64,000 nt of DNA from Pandoraea norimbergensis (GCF_001465545.3 NZ_CP013480.3:5270001-5334000); one strand, 5' to 3'; positions 16,982-26,441 are shown, counted from the first letter of the stretch. Numbers and translations: made by a program. The notes: generated by a model not told the origin, from the sequence alone.

Positions 16982-17920
16982 TTACTTCACATCGAGCGCT
17001 TGCGCCAACGTCACCGGGTCCTGAAAGATGCTGGAGAAGTCGAGCGCGCCATGACCATTAGCGCGATGCACTTCAAAGATGCGTCGTGCCAGATCGCCCA
17101 GCGGCGTCGCGACATCGCTGCTCGCTGCGGCCCCATGCGCAAGACGCAGGTCCTTGGCCATCAGGTCCGTCGCAAACCCGCCGGTGTAGCCACGCGACGA
17201 CGCCGCGTTCTCCATCACGCCCGGACACGGGTTGTAGACCTCCAACGTCCAGTTACGCCCCGAGCTTTGCTGCATCACCGCCGAGAGCACCTTCGGGTCG
17301 AGCCCGTTGGCAATGCCCAGCCGTAACGCTTCACTCGTGCCCGCCATCAGAATGCCGAGCAGCATGTTGTTGCACAGCTTGAGCGTCTGACCGGCACCGA
17401 GCGCACCACCGTGATGAATGGCGCGGCCCATGTTGGCCAGCAGCGGCCGCATGCGTTCGACGAGCGCAGCGTCGCCCCCGACCATGAACGTCAGCGTGCC
17501 TGCCGCCGCCCCCGCCGTGCCACCCGACACCGGCGCATCGAGCAAGGCCGTACCGGCGCGCGCGAGCTTCGCCAATTGGCGCGGAATCTCCGGCGGCACC
17601 GTGCTGCTGTCGATCAGCACCGCATCGGACGGCGCATTGGCCAGCACACCCTCCGGACCGTCATACGCGGCAAGCACGTGCTCGCCTGCCGGCAGCATCG
17701 TAATCACCACCTGTGCGTCGCGGACGGCGTCGGCAATCGACTTGGCCGCCTGACCGCCCCCGGCAGCGAGCCGGTCGACGGCCGCCCCCGACAGGTCGAA
17801 GCCGCGCACCGTGTGACCGGCCTTGACCAGATTCGCGGCCATCGGGCCGCCCATATTGCCCAGCCCGATGAACGCGACGCGCCATGTGGGCTGAGAGGTC
17901 GTTTCCGTAGCCATCGTCAT
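16982..17920 (-). CDS. mmsB: 3-hydroxyisobutyrate dehydrogenase
   Basis: Oxidises 3-hydroxyisobutyrate to methylmalonate semialdehyde in valine breakdown. 312 residues with the N-terminal dinucleotide motif FIGLGNMGGPMAANLVKAGH, the substrate-binding DAPVSGGTAGA segment near residue 130 and the catalytic lysine in TLKLCNNMLLG near 185. It lies 25 bases downstream of mmsA on the same strand, making the standard mmsA-mmsB operon, with MmsA using its product. Other beta-hydroxyacid dehydrogenases look similar, but the neighbour makes this assignment firm. Confidence 0.93.
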   Translation of the reverse strand: MTMATETTSQPTWRVAFIGLGNMGGPMAANLVKAGHTVRGFDLSGAAVDRLAAGGGQAAKSIADAVRDAQVVITMLPAGEHVLAAYDGPEGVLANAPSDAVLIDSSTVPPEIPRQLAKLARAGTALLDAPVSGGTAGAAAGTLTFMVGGDAALVERMRPLLANMGRAIHHGGALGAGQTLKLCNNMLLGILMAGTSEALRLGIANGLDPKVLSAVMQQSSGRNWTLEVYNPCPGVMENAASSRGYTGGFATDLMAKDLRLAHGAAASSDVATPLGDLARRIFEVHRANGHGALDFSSIFQDPVTLAQALDVK

Positions 17921-17945
17921 GTCTCCCGAAAAATAGCCGTGCGTT

Positions 17946-19445
17946 TTACTTCAGCGTGATTGTCGTGTTCACACCCGAGGGGCCCGTGCCGCGTGCTTGC
18001 CAGCGGGCCGTCACGGTCTTGGTCTGCGTCCAGAACAGAATCGCCTGCTTGCCGTTCGGGCCCAGATCGCCGAGCTTCGAGCCGCGCGAGCCCGTGAAGC
18101 TGAACCACGCCACCGGCACCGGAATCGGCAAGTTGATACCGACCTGACCGACGTCGATCTCATTCTGGAACTGACGTGCTGCACCGCCATCCTGCGTGAA
18201 CAGCGCCACGCCGTTGCCGTTCGGGTTGGCGTTGACGAACGCAATCGCTTCGTCGAGCGTATCGACACCGGTCATGCACAGCACCGGCCCGAAGATTTCG
18301 TCGCGATAGATCGACATCTCGGCGCTCACGCCGTCGAAGATCGTCGGGCCAACAAAGTTGCCTTCCGGTGCTTCCTTCACGACATGCCCACGTCCGTCGA
18401 GCAACAGCTTTGCGCCCTCTTCTACACCGGCACCGATCAACTTCTCGATACGGGCACGCGCCTGCTTCGACACCACCGGACCGAGATCGGCCTTGCGATC
18501 GGTGCCCGGGCCTACCTTGAGCGCGCGAGCGCGTTCGACCAACTCAGGCACCCACTCACGGGCCTCGCCCACGAGCACGGCGACCGACGTGGCCATGCAA
18601 CGCTGACCGGCCGCACCGAATGCCGCGCCCAGCAGATGATTGATGGCTTGTTCGCGATCGGCGTCCGGCAGGATCACGCAATGATTCTTCGCGCCCATCA
18701 TCGCCTGACAACGCTTGCCGGCTTCCGACGCACGACGGTAGATATGGGTGCCGACGTGCGTCGAGCCGATGAACGAGACCGCCTTGATATCCGGGTGATC
18801 ACAAATGGCGTTGGCCGTGTCCGGGCCGCCATGCACGACGTTCAGCACGCCCGGGGGCAGACCGGCTTCGAGCGCCAGTTCGGCCAGCCGCAGCGAAGCG
18901 CTCGGGTCTTGTTCCGACGGCTTGAGCACGAACGTGTTGCCGGTGGCGACCGCCAGCGGGAACATGAAACACGGCAGCATCACCGGGAAGTTGAACGCCG
19001 TGATACCGGCGCACACCCCCAGCGGTTCGATCAGTGTGTACACATCCACGCCGCCCGCCGCATTCTGCGCGTATTCGCCCAGTTGCAGCGAGGCGATCGA
19101 ACACGCGTGCTCGACCACTTCCAGACCACGACCGATTTCGCCTTCGGCATCGGGCAGCGTCTTGCCATGCTCACGCGTGATCAGCTCGGCGAGTTCGCCC
19201 GTGTGATCGCGCAACAGTTGTTGAAAGCGCAGCATCACGCGCATGCGCGACGCCTGCGACGTGGCACGCCACGTCTTGTAAGCCGCCTTCGACGACGCGA
19301 CCGCGGCATTGAGTTCTTCCGGGGTAGCAAACGGCACGCGTGCAATCACTTCCTGCGTGGCAGGGTTCACGACGTCGCGCCATTGCGACGTCTTCGACTC
19401 AACGCGACGGCCGTCGATGAGCAGCGGAATGGTAGGCAGGGACAT
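17946..19445 (-). CDS. mmsA: CoA-acylating methylmalonate-semialdehyde dehydrogenase
   Basis: Converts methylmalonate semialdehyde plus CoA and NAD to propionyl-CoA and CO2 (valine and thymine catabolism). 499 residues, the normal length. Features include FNFPVMLPCFMFPLAVATGN near residue 155, the glycine motif SFIGSTHVG near 230, MMGAKNH near 253 and the catalytic cysteine in GAAGQRCMATS near 285. I start at 19445 because GGAGAG precedes it at good spacing; an ATG ten codons upstream is weaker. It is the first enzyme gene of an apparent operon with mmsB, following the binding-protein gene. Confidence 0.95.
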   Translation of the reverse strand: MSLPTIPLLIDGRRVESKTSQWRDVVNPATQEVIARVPFATPEELNAAVASSKAAYKTWRATSQASRMRVMLRFQQLLRDHTGELAELITREHGKTLPDAEGEIGRGLEVVEHACSIASLQLGEYAQNAAGGVDVYTLIEPLGVCAGITAFNFPVMLPCFMFPLAVATGNTFVLKPSEQDPSASLRLAELALEAGLPPGVLNVVHGGPDTANAICDHPDIKAVSFIGSTHVGTHIYRRASEAGKRCQAMMGAKNHCVILPDADREQAINHLLGAAFGAAGQRCMATSVAVLVGEAREWVPELVERARALKVGPGTDRKADLGPVVSKQARARIEKLIGAGVEEGAKLLLDGRGHVVKEAPEGNFVGPTIFDGVSAEMSIYRDEIFGPVLCMTGVDTLDEAIAFVNANPNGNGVALFTQDGGAARQFQNEIDVGQVGINLPIPVPVAWFSFTGSRGSKLGDLGPNGKQAILFWTQTKTVTARWQARGTGPSGVNTTITLK

Positions 19446-19592
19446 GACACGCTCTCCAGATCGAAACGAATGCAAAGTTCAGGAATGGCGGCCTGCGGGG
19501 CGATGTTGAACAACGTCCACACCCCACACAGCGCCGCCGGTAACTCAAAGATAGGCAATCGGCGCGAGACCGTTGCCCGGCAGTTGAAGCAG

Positions 19593-20831
19593 TTATCGCG
19601 CTGCGGCGGTGGTCTTCACCAGCGAGCAGGTCGACTTCGACAACGGTTGGAACGCTTCGGTGGCGGGCACTGTCGCGACCGTGGTGTAGTAATCCCACGG
19701 GCCTTTCGACTCGGCGGGCGACTTCACGCGGAACAGGTACATGTCGTGAATCACGCGGCCATCGGGGCGAATCGAGGCGTTGTGCATGATCGGATCGCGA
19801 ATCGGCATTTCACGCATCTTTTGCGCAACCACCTTGGCATCCACGCTCTTCGTCGCGGCCACGGCGCGCAAGTAATGCAGCACGCTCGAATACACACCGG
19901 CCTGCACCATCGTCGGTTTCAGGTCCTTGTACTTTTTCTGGAAGCGGGCCGACCACGTGCGCGAGGCATCGTCGAAGTCCCAATAGAAGCCATCCGTGAA
20001 CATCAGCCCCTGCGCGGTATTCAGACCGAGTGCATGCACATCGGAGAGGAACACCAGCAGCGCCGCCAGCTTCTGCCCGCGTTGCACGATGCCGAACTCG
20101 CGCGCCTGCTTGAGCGCATTGACGGTGTCTTGCCCGCCATTGGCGAGCGCAACCACTTCCGCCTTCGAGCTTTGCGCGGACAACAGGAACGAGGCGTAAT
20201 CCGAAGCGTTGAGCGGATGGCGCGATTGGCCCACGACCGTGCCGCCCAGCGCCTTCACGTTATCGGCGGCGTCTTTCTCGAGCGAGTGCCCGAACGCGTA
20301 ATCGACCGTGATGAAGTACCACGTCTTGCCCCCGTTCTTGACCATCGCACGCGCCGTTGCGGCCGACTGCGAATAGGTGTCGAACATCCAGTGAAAGCCC
20401 GTGGGCGAGCAGTCTTCGTTGGTGAGGCGCGTGGTCGCGGGGCCGGAGAACAGCGCAATGCGCTGCTTATCCATGGCGATCTTCTGCACGGCGAGCGCCG
20501 CGGCGGAATTGGTCAGGTCGGCCACCGCGTCGACGTTGTCGCGATCAAACCATTCGCGGGCCTTGTTGGCGGCCACATCCGCCTTGTTCTGGTTGTCGGC
20601 CGAGACCAGATCGATCTTCATGCCCTTGCATTCGGCGGCCAGACAATCGTCGATCGCCATTTGCGCGGCGACCACCGACCCCGAGCCCCCCATTGCCGAA
20701 TACGTGCCCGACATGTCGGTGAGCACCCCCACCTTCACCGGACGGTCCGGCAATTGCGCCATGCTGCCAACCGACATCATCCCAAAGCCCGCGCCCAGTC
20801 CCAGCGCGAGCAGCCACGGCTTGATCTTCAT
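19593..20831 (-). CDS. ABC transporter substrate-binding protein, branched-chain amino acid type
   Basis: 412 residues with a signal peptide ending SMAQ, then a type I periplasmic binding fold (Peripla_BP_6), e.g. VKVGVLTDMSGTYSAMGGSG and the pattern AADNVKALGGTVVGQSRHPL. The family (LivJ-like) carries branched-chain amino acids, but many paralogues bind aromatic or carboxylic acids. No permease or ATPase genes are in the window, so it must share membrane components encoded elsewhere. It lies 147 bases upstream of and in the same direction as mmsA, which suggests uptake of valine or a related acid, and is divergent from a LysR regulator. Confidence 0.9.
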   Translation of the reverse strand: MKIKPWLLALGLGAGFGMMSVGSMAQLPDRPVKVGVLTDMSGTYSAMGGSGSVVAAQMAIDDCLAAECKGMKIDLVSADNQNKADVAANKAREWFDRDNVDAVADLTNSAAALAVQKIAMDKQRIALFSGPATTRLTNEDCSPTGFHWMFDTYSQSAATARAMVKNGGKTWYFITVDYAFGHSLEKDAADNVKALGGTVVGQSRHPLNASDYASFLLSAQSSKAEVVALANGGQDTVNALKQAREFGIVQRGQKLAALLVFLSDVHALGLNTAQGLMFTDGFYWDFDDASRTWSARFQKKYKDLKPTMVQAGVYSSVLHYLRAVAATKSVDAKVVAQKMREMPIRDPIMHNASIRPDGRVIHDMYLFRVKSPAESKGPWDYYTTVATVPATEAFQPLSKSTCSLVKTTAAAR

Positions 20832-20937
20832 CGCTTTGTCTCCTGGTTTTTATCGTACGTCGCTGTCGTCTATGCGCAGCGCTCATGAATTGTATTTGTG
20901 CGAATTTGCTTTACATAGCACATAGCTGCATCTACTT

Positions 20938-20953
20938 TGTGCATAAATGCACA
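20938..20953. promoter_or_regulatory. Candidate LysR operator
   Basis: TGTGCATAAATGCACA: perfect 7-base arms around AA, 15 bases upstream of the LysR start at 20969. Partial copies (ACATAGCACATAG, TTGTGCG) lie within 50 bases. Sited in the divergent promoter with the binding-protein gene. Confidence 0.5.
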
Positions 20954-20968
20954 TAGGAGACGGCGCCC

Positions 20969-21937
20969 ATGGCGACCCGCAAGCACGCATCCGCCACCCC
21001 GGTCACGGGAGCAGAACCGCGCCCCGACTGGGACGACCTTCGATACTTTCTGGAAGTGGCGCGCACGCAGCGCGTGAGCGCGGCCGCGTTACGGCTGGGC
21101 GTCGATCACACGACGGTCTCGCGCCGCGTGCGGGCGCTGGAGCAATCGCTGGGCACACTGCTCTTCGACAAGTCGCGCAATGCAGGCTTTGCGCTCACGC
21201 ACGAGGGCCAGCAGTTGCTGGTGCATGCCGAGCAGATGGAAACCACCTTGCAGTCGGCCTGCGAGCAGGTGGCGGGTTTGGGGCAGACGCTCTCCGGCCA
21301 CGTGCGCATCGGCTCGACGGAAGCCTTCGGCACGTACTTCGTCACGCCCGTGCTCTCGCACTTTCAGCGCGAGTACCCGGCGATTCAGCTAGACGTATTG
21401 CCGGTGCCGCGCTTCGTGAGCCTGTCGAAGCGCGAGGCCGATATCGCCATCACCATCGAGCGGCCACAGCGCGGGCCTTATGTGTGCAGCAAGCTATGCG
21501 ACTACCGGTTGCAGTTGTACGCGACGCCCGGCTATCTCGCGCAATACGGCGGCGTCGAAACCTTTGCCGACCTGAGCGGCCGCCGTTTCGTCAGCTATGT
21601 CGACGAGTTGTCGTTCAGTAACGAATTGCGCTATCTGGAAGATGTCGTACCGGGCTGCGACGTGGTGATGCGCAGCACGAGTGTGATCGCGCAATATCAG
21701 GCGGCATTGCAGGGCGAAGCACTGGCGATCCTGCCGTGCTTCATGGCCGCACAAGACTCACGGCTCGTGCCGTTGCTGGTCGACGAAGTCGTCGTCACGC
21801 GCAGCTTCTGGATCTATTGCCATGAAGAGTTGCGCACGCTCAAGCGCATCACCACGCTGTGGGACTACCTGCGCGACGCAGCCCAGCGCAACGAGGCGTT
21901 ATTGCAGGGCGAAGCCGGGAAACTCGTGCAGGCGTGA
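20969..21937 (+). CDS. LysR-family transcriptional regulator
   Basis: 322 residues. The helix-turn-helix (RYFLEVARTQRVSAAALRLG, then DHTTVSRRVRALEQSLG) begins unusually late, at about residue 25. The effector-binding domain follows, with SGHVRIGSTEAFG. This variant (WDDLRYFLEVAR) is often seen next to transport and catabolic genes. It is divergent from the binding protein and mmsAB with 137 bases between, so it probably controls them and itself. The ATG is preceded by ATAGGAGA. Its stop is 2 bases from the convergent LysR gene. Confidence 0.92.
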   Translation: MATRKHASATPVTGAEPRPDWDDLRYFLEVARTQRVSAAALRLGVDHTTVSRRVRALEQSLGTLLFDKSRNAGFALTHEGQQLLVHAEQMETTLQSACEQVAGLGQTLSGHVRIGSTEAFGTYFVTPVLSHFQREYPAIQLDVLPVPRFVSLSKREADIAITIERPQRGPYVCSKLCDYRLQLYATPGYLAQYGGVETFADLSGRRFVSYVDELSFSNELRYLEDVVPGCDVVMRSTSVIAQYQAALQGEALAILPCFMAAQDSRLVPLLVDEVVVTRSFWIYCHEELRTLKRITTLWDYLRDAAQRNEALLQGEAGKLVQA

Positions 21938-21939
21938 GA

Positions 21940-22959
21940 TCACAGATCGCGAATCTTGCGCTGCTCGCTATCGATCACCGACGGCACCGCAGCGCGCATC
22001 GCCTCGACAAAGCGAAGCAAGCGCGCCGGGTAGTGCTTCGCGTAGGGATAAATGATGTACATCGGCAGCGCGGTTGAACGCCAGTCCGGGATGAGTTGAA
22101 TCAGGCGTCCCTGCGCGACATCTTCGGCCATCACCCACGCCGAACTCACGCCGACGCCCAGCCCACGCAATGTGGCGCTGCGCAAGACATACAGGCTGTC
22201 GGTACTCATGCGCGGTTCGAATGTCACGCGCGCACTTTCCCGGGTGTCCTTGTGCGTGAGCGTGATGTCATTTCGATAAAACGTGGTGAGCGCCAGCCAC
22301 GGCATCTGCGCCAGCTCATGCGGATGCGTGGGCAAGCGCCGGTCTTGCAGCAATTCAGGCGACGCCACCACAATGCGCGGCACATCGGTCAGCGTGATCG
22401 CCACGTTTGACGGGTCGCGCAACTCGCCCACGTGAATAGCGCAGTCGATGCCTTCTGCAATGAAATCGGGTTCTCGATCCTGCAAGAACCAGTGCACCTT
22501 GATGCCCGCATAGCGCTCGAGAAAACTCACCAGCGGGCCGACCAGCAACTCCTGCCCGAACGCGTGTGGCGCCAGCACGCGCAACGTGCCCTCGGGTTCC
22601 TCGCCGGTGCCGCGCAAATCGGCTTCGAACGCCTCCCAGCTTTCCACCAGCTCTTTCGCGCGGGTGAAGCAACGCTCGCCGTCTTCGGTAAGTTTCATCT
22701 GATGGGTGGAGCGTTGCAGCAGCCGCAGCCCCAGCGAGCGCTCCAGCATTTGCAGACGACGGCTGACCGTGGGCTGCGTGGTGCCCAGCAGCGCCGCTGC
22801 CGCCGACAGGCTGCCCGCTTCGACAATGCGCACGAAGGTCTGCATCAACTCGACGCGGTCGGCACCGCCGGCCTTGAGGGCTGGGACGCCCGGGGCAACG
22901 ATTGGCGGTTTTTCCGTCGGGAGATTCGGCGAATCAGGCGATTCCGGGGCTTTGGTCAT
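21940..22959 (-). CDS. LysR-family transcriptional regulator
   Basis: 339 residues. A Pro-rich N-terminal extension of about 36 residues precedes the helix-turn-helix (MQTFVRIVEAGSLSAAAALL, then GTTQPTVSRRLQMLE). The start could instead be the internal Met of MQTFV. The C-terminal part is a standard LysR effector domain. It is divergent from the MFS transporter at 23059, its likely target, with about 100 bases between. Confidence 0.91.
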   Translation of the reverse strand: MTKAPESPDSPNLPTEKPPIVAPGVPALKAGGADRVELMQTFVRIVEAGSLSAAAALLGTTQPTVSRRLQMLERSLGLRLLQRSTHQMKLTEDGERCFTRAKELVESWEAFEADLRGTGEEPEGTLRVLAPHAFGQELLVGPLVSFLERYAGIKVHWFLQDREPDFIAEGIDCAIHVGELRDPSNVAITLTDVPRIVVASPELLQDRRLPTHPHELAQMPWLALTTFYRNDITLTHKDTRESARVTFEPRMSTDSLYVLRSATLRGLGVGVSSAWVMAEDVAQGRLIQLIPDWRSTALPMYIIYPYAKHYPARLLRFVEAMRAAVPSVIDSEQRKIRDL

Positions 22960-23058
22960 ACGTCACACGTATAAAGGTTCTACGGATTATAGGTCTACCG
23001 TTGCACCGCACCAAAGGGGAAACTACGCCCCGTACTGTTTCCTCACTGGAGCAATCGC

Positions 23059-24288
23059 ATGAGTTCCGCCCAGCTTTCCAATGCCAGTCCCTCAGACACC
23101 CGGCCTCAGCCGGAACTGTCGGCGCGACTGATTCTGCTACTTGCCGCCGGCGCCGGTCTGACGGTGGCCTCGCTGTACTACGCCCAGCCGATGCTGGGCA
23201 TCATGACCGACGACATTCACGCCGCCAACACGACCGTTGGCTGGGTGCCCACGCTCACGCAACTCGGCTACGCGCTCGGCATCTTGCTGTTAGTACCGCT
23301 CGGCGACCGGTTCGACCGCCGCCGCATCGTCTTGATCAAGGGCGCTGCCCTATCGCTGGCACTGCTACTCGCCGCCGTGGCACCAGGCATCGGCACGCTG
23401 CTGTTTGCGAGCCTCGCCATCGGGCTGACGGCCACCATGGCGCAGGACATCGTGCCGGCCGCCGCCGCACTCGCCCCTGAGTCGATTCGCGGACGTGTGG
23501 TCGGCACGGTCATGACCGGCTTGCTGCTGGGCATTCTGCTCTCGCGGGTGATTTCGGGATTCGTCGCGCAGAACTTCGGCTGGCGGGCGATGTATGTCGT
23601 CGCCGCCATCAGCGTGGCGGGCTTTGGTGTGGTGGCTTGGCGCGGTCTGCCGTCATTCCATCCGACCACGCAGATGACCTATCGCCAACTGCTCGGCTCG
23701 GTCATCGGCCTGTGGCGCAAGCACCCTGCGTTGCGCCGTGCGGCGCTCGCGCAGGGGTTGCTCTCGGTCGCCTTCAGCGCCTTCTGGTCGACGCTGGCGG
23801 TCATGCTTCACGAAGCCCCCTTCCATCTGGGCGCCGCAGCCGCCGGGGCGTTTGGTCTGGCCGGTGCGGCAGGCGCACTGGGTGCGCCGCTCGCCGGACG
23901 CATTGCCGATCGCAAGGGGCCGCAGGTGGTCACGCGTCTCGGTGCGGCGCTGGTGGCCGTGTCGTTTGCGGCGATGCTTTTTGCCCCGTTGCTCAGTGCT
24001 CATGCGCAGTTGTGGCTGATCGGGCTGGCCGCCATCGGCTTCGATCTCGGAGTGCAGGTGGCGCTGGTCTCGCATCAGACCATCGTGTACGGGATCGAGC
24101 CGCCCGCTCGCAGCCGCTTGAATGCCGTGCTGTTCGTCGGCGTGTTCATCGGCATGTCGGTCGGGGCCGCACTCGGTGCGCAAGCGTTGTCGCTGTGGGG
24201 CTGGACGGGCGTGGCATCGCTCGCGACGCTCGCCGCACTCGGTGCGCTGGCCGTACGCATGTGGCCGGGCACGGTGATCGCCGATTAA
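23059..24288 (+). CDS. MFS transporter, drug/sugar efflux type
   Basis: 409 residues with 12 predicted helices. The MFS loop 2-3 signature is present as LLVPLGDRFDRRRIVLIKGA near residue 80 and again in weaker form as LAGRIADRKGPQVVTRLG near 278. YYAQPMLGIM near 38 is typical of the AraJ/YfcJ-like branch. It probably exports a small molecule; substrate unknown. Divergent from a LysR gene and followed by a strong terminator. Confidence 0.92.
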   Translation: MSSAQLSNASPSDTRPQPELSARLILLLAAGAGLTVASLYYAQPMLGIMTDDIHAANTTVGWVPTLTQLGYALGILLLVPLGDRFDRRRIVLIKGAALSLALLLAAVAPGIGTLLFASLAIGLTATMAQDIVPAAAALAPESIRGRVVGTVMTGLLLGILLSRVISGFVAQNFGWRAMYVVAAISVAGFGVVAWRGLPSFHPTTQMTYRQLLGSVIGLWRKHPALRRAALAQGLLSVAFSAFWSTLAVMLHEAPFHLGAAAAGAFGLAGAAGALGAPLAGRIADRKGPQVVTRLGAALVAVSFAAMLFAPLLSAHAQLWLIGLAAIGFDLGVQVALVSHQTIVYGIEPPARSRLNAVLFVGVFIGMSVGAALGAQALSLWGWTGVASLATLAALGALAVRMWPGTVIAD

Positions 24289-24324
24289 TGACGGATTGAT
24301 CGCTGACGCGATCATCGACAAGAC

Positions 24325-24357
24325 AAAGGCCGCGTCCCGTTCGGGAGGCGGCCTTTT
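24325..24357. terminator. Intrinsic terminator
   Basis: Arms AAAGGCCGC (24325-24333) and GCGGCCTTT (24348-24356) with an inner CCC/GGG pairing, followed by T. It ends the MFS gene and, on the other strand, the arylamine N-acetyltransferase gene. Confidence 0.87.
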
Positions 24358-24376
24358 CATTGGTGCTGCGAGTTAA

Positions 24377-25216
24377 TCAGCCAGCGGCGAGCGCCGCACC
24401 GGCTTGTGCACGCCGGAACAGGTCGTCGACGTCGACATCCGTCATGTTCAGGCCGAAGCGTTCCCGCACCAATTGTTCGAGCTGTGCCGACGACGTAATC
24501 TCGGTCTCGCTGACCAACTCGCCGCGCATGCCGCGCTCCGTCAGCCGGGTGTTCAACACGGCAATCCGGCCCTGCGGCAGCGCACGGCACAGCATCAGAT
24601 TCTTGCGAAACACCGACTCGGGCTCGGTCGACGTGAACCAGTTGCCCAGCTTGTAATCGACCCACTCCGCCGGCCGCGTCACAAAGCGATACACCGGCAG
24701 CCACTTGTCGCCCGATTGCACGCTCAGGTGATACTCGCCGTCGTCTGCCACGGCAAATTGATAGGTTTCGAGCGGTGTGGCCTGCGGTTCGGCCGAGTGC
24801 AGACGCAGCGGCGCAGTGAGCGTGACCGAGCCGAAACCGACGTCTGCGAGCCACGCTTCGCCATCCAGATCCACGCGCAGCAACATGTGCGTTTGCGAGG
24901 CCTCGGCATCGAACGTGCGCCCCCATACCACCCGGCCGATCAGCGGCGTGACGGCAAAGCCGAGGTGCTGGAGTGCCTTCGCAAAAATCAGGTTCTGCTC
25001 GAAGCAGTAACCGCCACGGCCGCCATCAATCAGCTTGGCCACTACCGCAGGCAGATCGACGCTGACCGGCCGCTCGCGCAGCGGGTCAAGATTTTCGAAC
25101 GGAATGGTCAGTGGATGCAGCGCGTGCACACGACGAAAAACGTCGAGCGTGGCTTCATGCGGGCCGGTGTAGCCGATGCGCTGAAAATAGCGCGCCGGAT
25201 CGAAAGCATCGGACAT
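24377..25216 (-). CDS. nat: Arylamine N-acetyltransferase
   Basis: Transfers acetyl from acetyl-CoA to arylamines and hydrazines. 279 residues, the normal length. The catalytic triad is visible: Cys71 in GGRGGYCFEQN, His110 in QTHMLLRVD and Asp125 in LADVGFGS. IPFENLDPLRERPVSVDL is the conserved N-terminal segment. I choose the ATG at 25216 (MSDAFDPARYF) because the family starts there; an ATG five codons upstream is possible. Cytosolic detoxification enzyme, alone on its strand. Confidence 0.94.
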   Translation of the reverse strand: MSDAFDPARYFQRIGYTGPHEATLDVFRRVHALHPLTIPFENLDPLRERPVSVDLPAVVAKLIDGGRGGYCFEQNLIFAKALQHLGFAVTPLIGRVVWGRTFDAEASQTHMLLRVDLDGEAWLADVGFGSVTLTAPLRLHSAEPQATPLETYQFAVADDGEYHLSVQSGDKWLPVYRFVTRPAEWVDYKLGNWFTSTEPESVFRKNLMLCRALPQGRIAVLNTRLTERGMRGELVSETEITSSAQLEQLVRERFGLNMTDVDVDDLFRRAQAGAALAAG

Positions 25217-25436
25217 GTCTGGCGTTCCCATGACGAGAGATGCCAGTACGTTACCGCATCGCCCGCGCGCGCGGGCAAAGCCCGCGTTTCGAAAGGGCCA
25301 TTCCTGCCGTGTATGAGCGATGTGGGCGACTCGGGCCATCGCGGCCTGTGACTTTCGGTAGGCTTCATAACGCATCGACTGCCGTATCCTGACGCCTTCG
25401 CGCTCACGCGCCTGCCATCGTCCCGGGATTCGATCG

Positions 25437-25871
25437 ATGACAACCACCCCCCACACCCTATCCGTGACCTGCCAATGCGGTAGCGTCACGATGCGCTTGC
25501 GCGGCGAGCCTGCCGCCCGCGCCAACTGCCACTGCAATGCCTGCCGCGACTTTTACGGCGCACCGGTATTGGCGGCGACCGCGTGGTCGCCGGACCAACT
25601 GAGTATGGAGGGTGCCACGAAGGTCTTTGCCCATCCGACCCGCAGCCTCACGCGACGCTTCTGCCCGCAATGCGGCGAGACGTTGCATGGCACCAATCGG
25701 CTGGACATGTACGTTGTCCCCAACGCGCTGCTCGCGCGGGCACACGACGGCCAACTGCCCGCCGCCCTGCGCCCCACGATGCATCTGTTCTACCGCCACC
25801 GGCTATTCGACGTGCGCGACGACCTGCCGAAGTATCTCGACGGTTGGGACGGTCCCGTGCACGACGAATGA
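25437..25871 (+). CDS. GFA/CENP-V domain protein
   Basis: 144 residues with the zinc-binding Cys pattern of the glutathione-dependent formaldehyde-activating (GFA) family: Cys12 and Cys14 in TCQCGSV, Cys31, Cys33 and Cys36 in CHCNACRDFYGA, and FCPQCGETLHG near residue 74. GFA itself was proposed to speed formaldehyde-glutathione adduct formation, but most members are uncharacterised, so no enzyme activity is claimed. It stands alone between two oppositely oriented detoxification-type genes. Confidence 0.88.
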   Translation: MTTTPHTLSVTCQCGSVTMRLRGEPAARANCHCNACRDFYGAPVLAATAWSPDQLSMEGATKVFAHPTRSLTRRFCPQCGETLHGTNRLDMYVVPNALLARAHDGQLPAALRPTMHLFYRHRLFDVRDDLPKYLDGWDGPVHDE

Positions 25872-25904
25872 CGATAGCGACGACGGGGTCGCGTGCCGAC
25901 GCGA

Positions 25905-26441
25905 TTAGCCGTTCGACTCGCAGAAGCGGATGCGGTTATTGAACGGATCCGTGACCGTCATCTGCTTGCCCCAGTCGAGCGCTTCGATGCCGGGATTCAT
26001 GTTCGGGTAGCGTTTGGCCGACAGGTCTTGCTGATAGGCCGTGACGCCATGCATGAACACGAACGTCGTGGCCCCCGGGCTGGCATCGCCGAAGTGGCCC
26101 GATAGATGCAGCGTCATGCCTGCACGCGAGACCTGACAGTAGAGCGGCATGCCATCGGCAAAGCGGTGCTCCCAATCGAGCCGGAAGCCGAGAAAGTCGA
26201 CGTAGAATTCGCGCGCTTTCGCTTCGTCGAAGATTCGGTGAATCGGGGCAACGGTGTTGAAGACGATGCCGTCGGCGCCAGAGGCCGAGGCGAGTTTCGC
26301 GGCGAGCACGTTCCAGTCCGCAAAGCCGAACTGGGCGGCGACGGATTCAAGTGCCTGCGCGTGGGAGATATCGATGCCCTCGCGCGAAAGACGCTCGCGC
26401 AGGGATTTAGCCATGATTTTGGCGTCGAGATAGGTTCGCAT
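25905..26441 (-). CDS. Glyoxalase superfamily (VOC fold) protein
   Basis: 178 residues in two parts. An N-terminal helical region (about 1-55, YLDAKIMAKSLRERLSREGI, then SHAQALESVAAQFGFADWN) is of the kind found in glyoxalase-related proteins. A C-terminal VOC domain (about 62-178) has PIHRIFDEAKAREFYVDFLG and VTDPFNNRIRF. Related proteins act as bleomycin-binding resistance proteins or dioxygenases; the substrate is not predictable. I use the ATG at 26441 because AAGGA lies eight bases upstream, while the ATG three codons earlier overlaps it. Confidence 0.85.
   Translation of the reverse strand: MRTYLDAKIMAKSLRERLSREGIDISHAQALESVAAQFGFADWNVLAAKLASASGADGIVFNTVAPIHRIFDEAKAREFYVDFLGFRLDWEHRFADGMPLYCQVSRAGMTLHLSGHFGDASPGATTFVFMHGVTAYQQDLSAKRYPNMNPGIEALDWGKQMTVTDPFNNRIRFCESNG

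Noticed and set aside
17997..20888. 963-residue plus-strand open frame across mmsA and the binding protein
   Set aside because: It covers two well-supported minus-strand genes and reads as Arg/His-rich antisense; GC-rich genomes give such long open antisense frames.
22958..22972. ATACG/CGTAT inverted repeat at the LysR start near 22959
   Set aside because: Short arms overlapping the start codon; not enough to call an operator.
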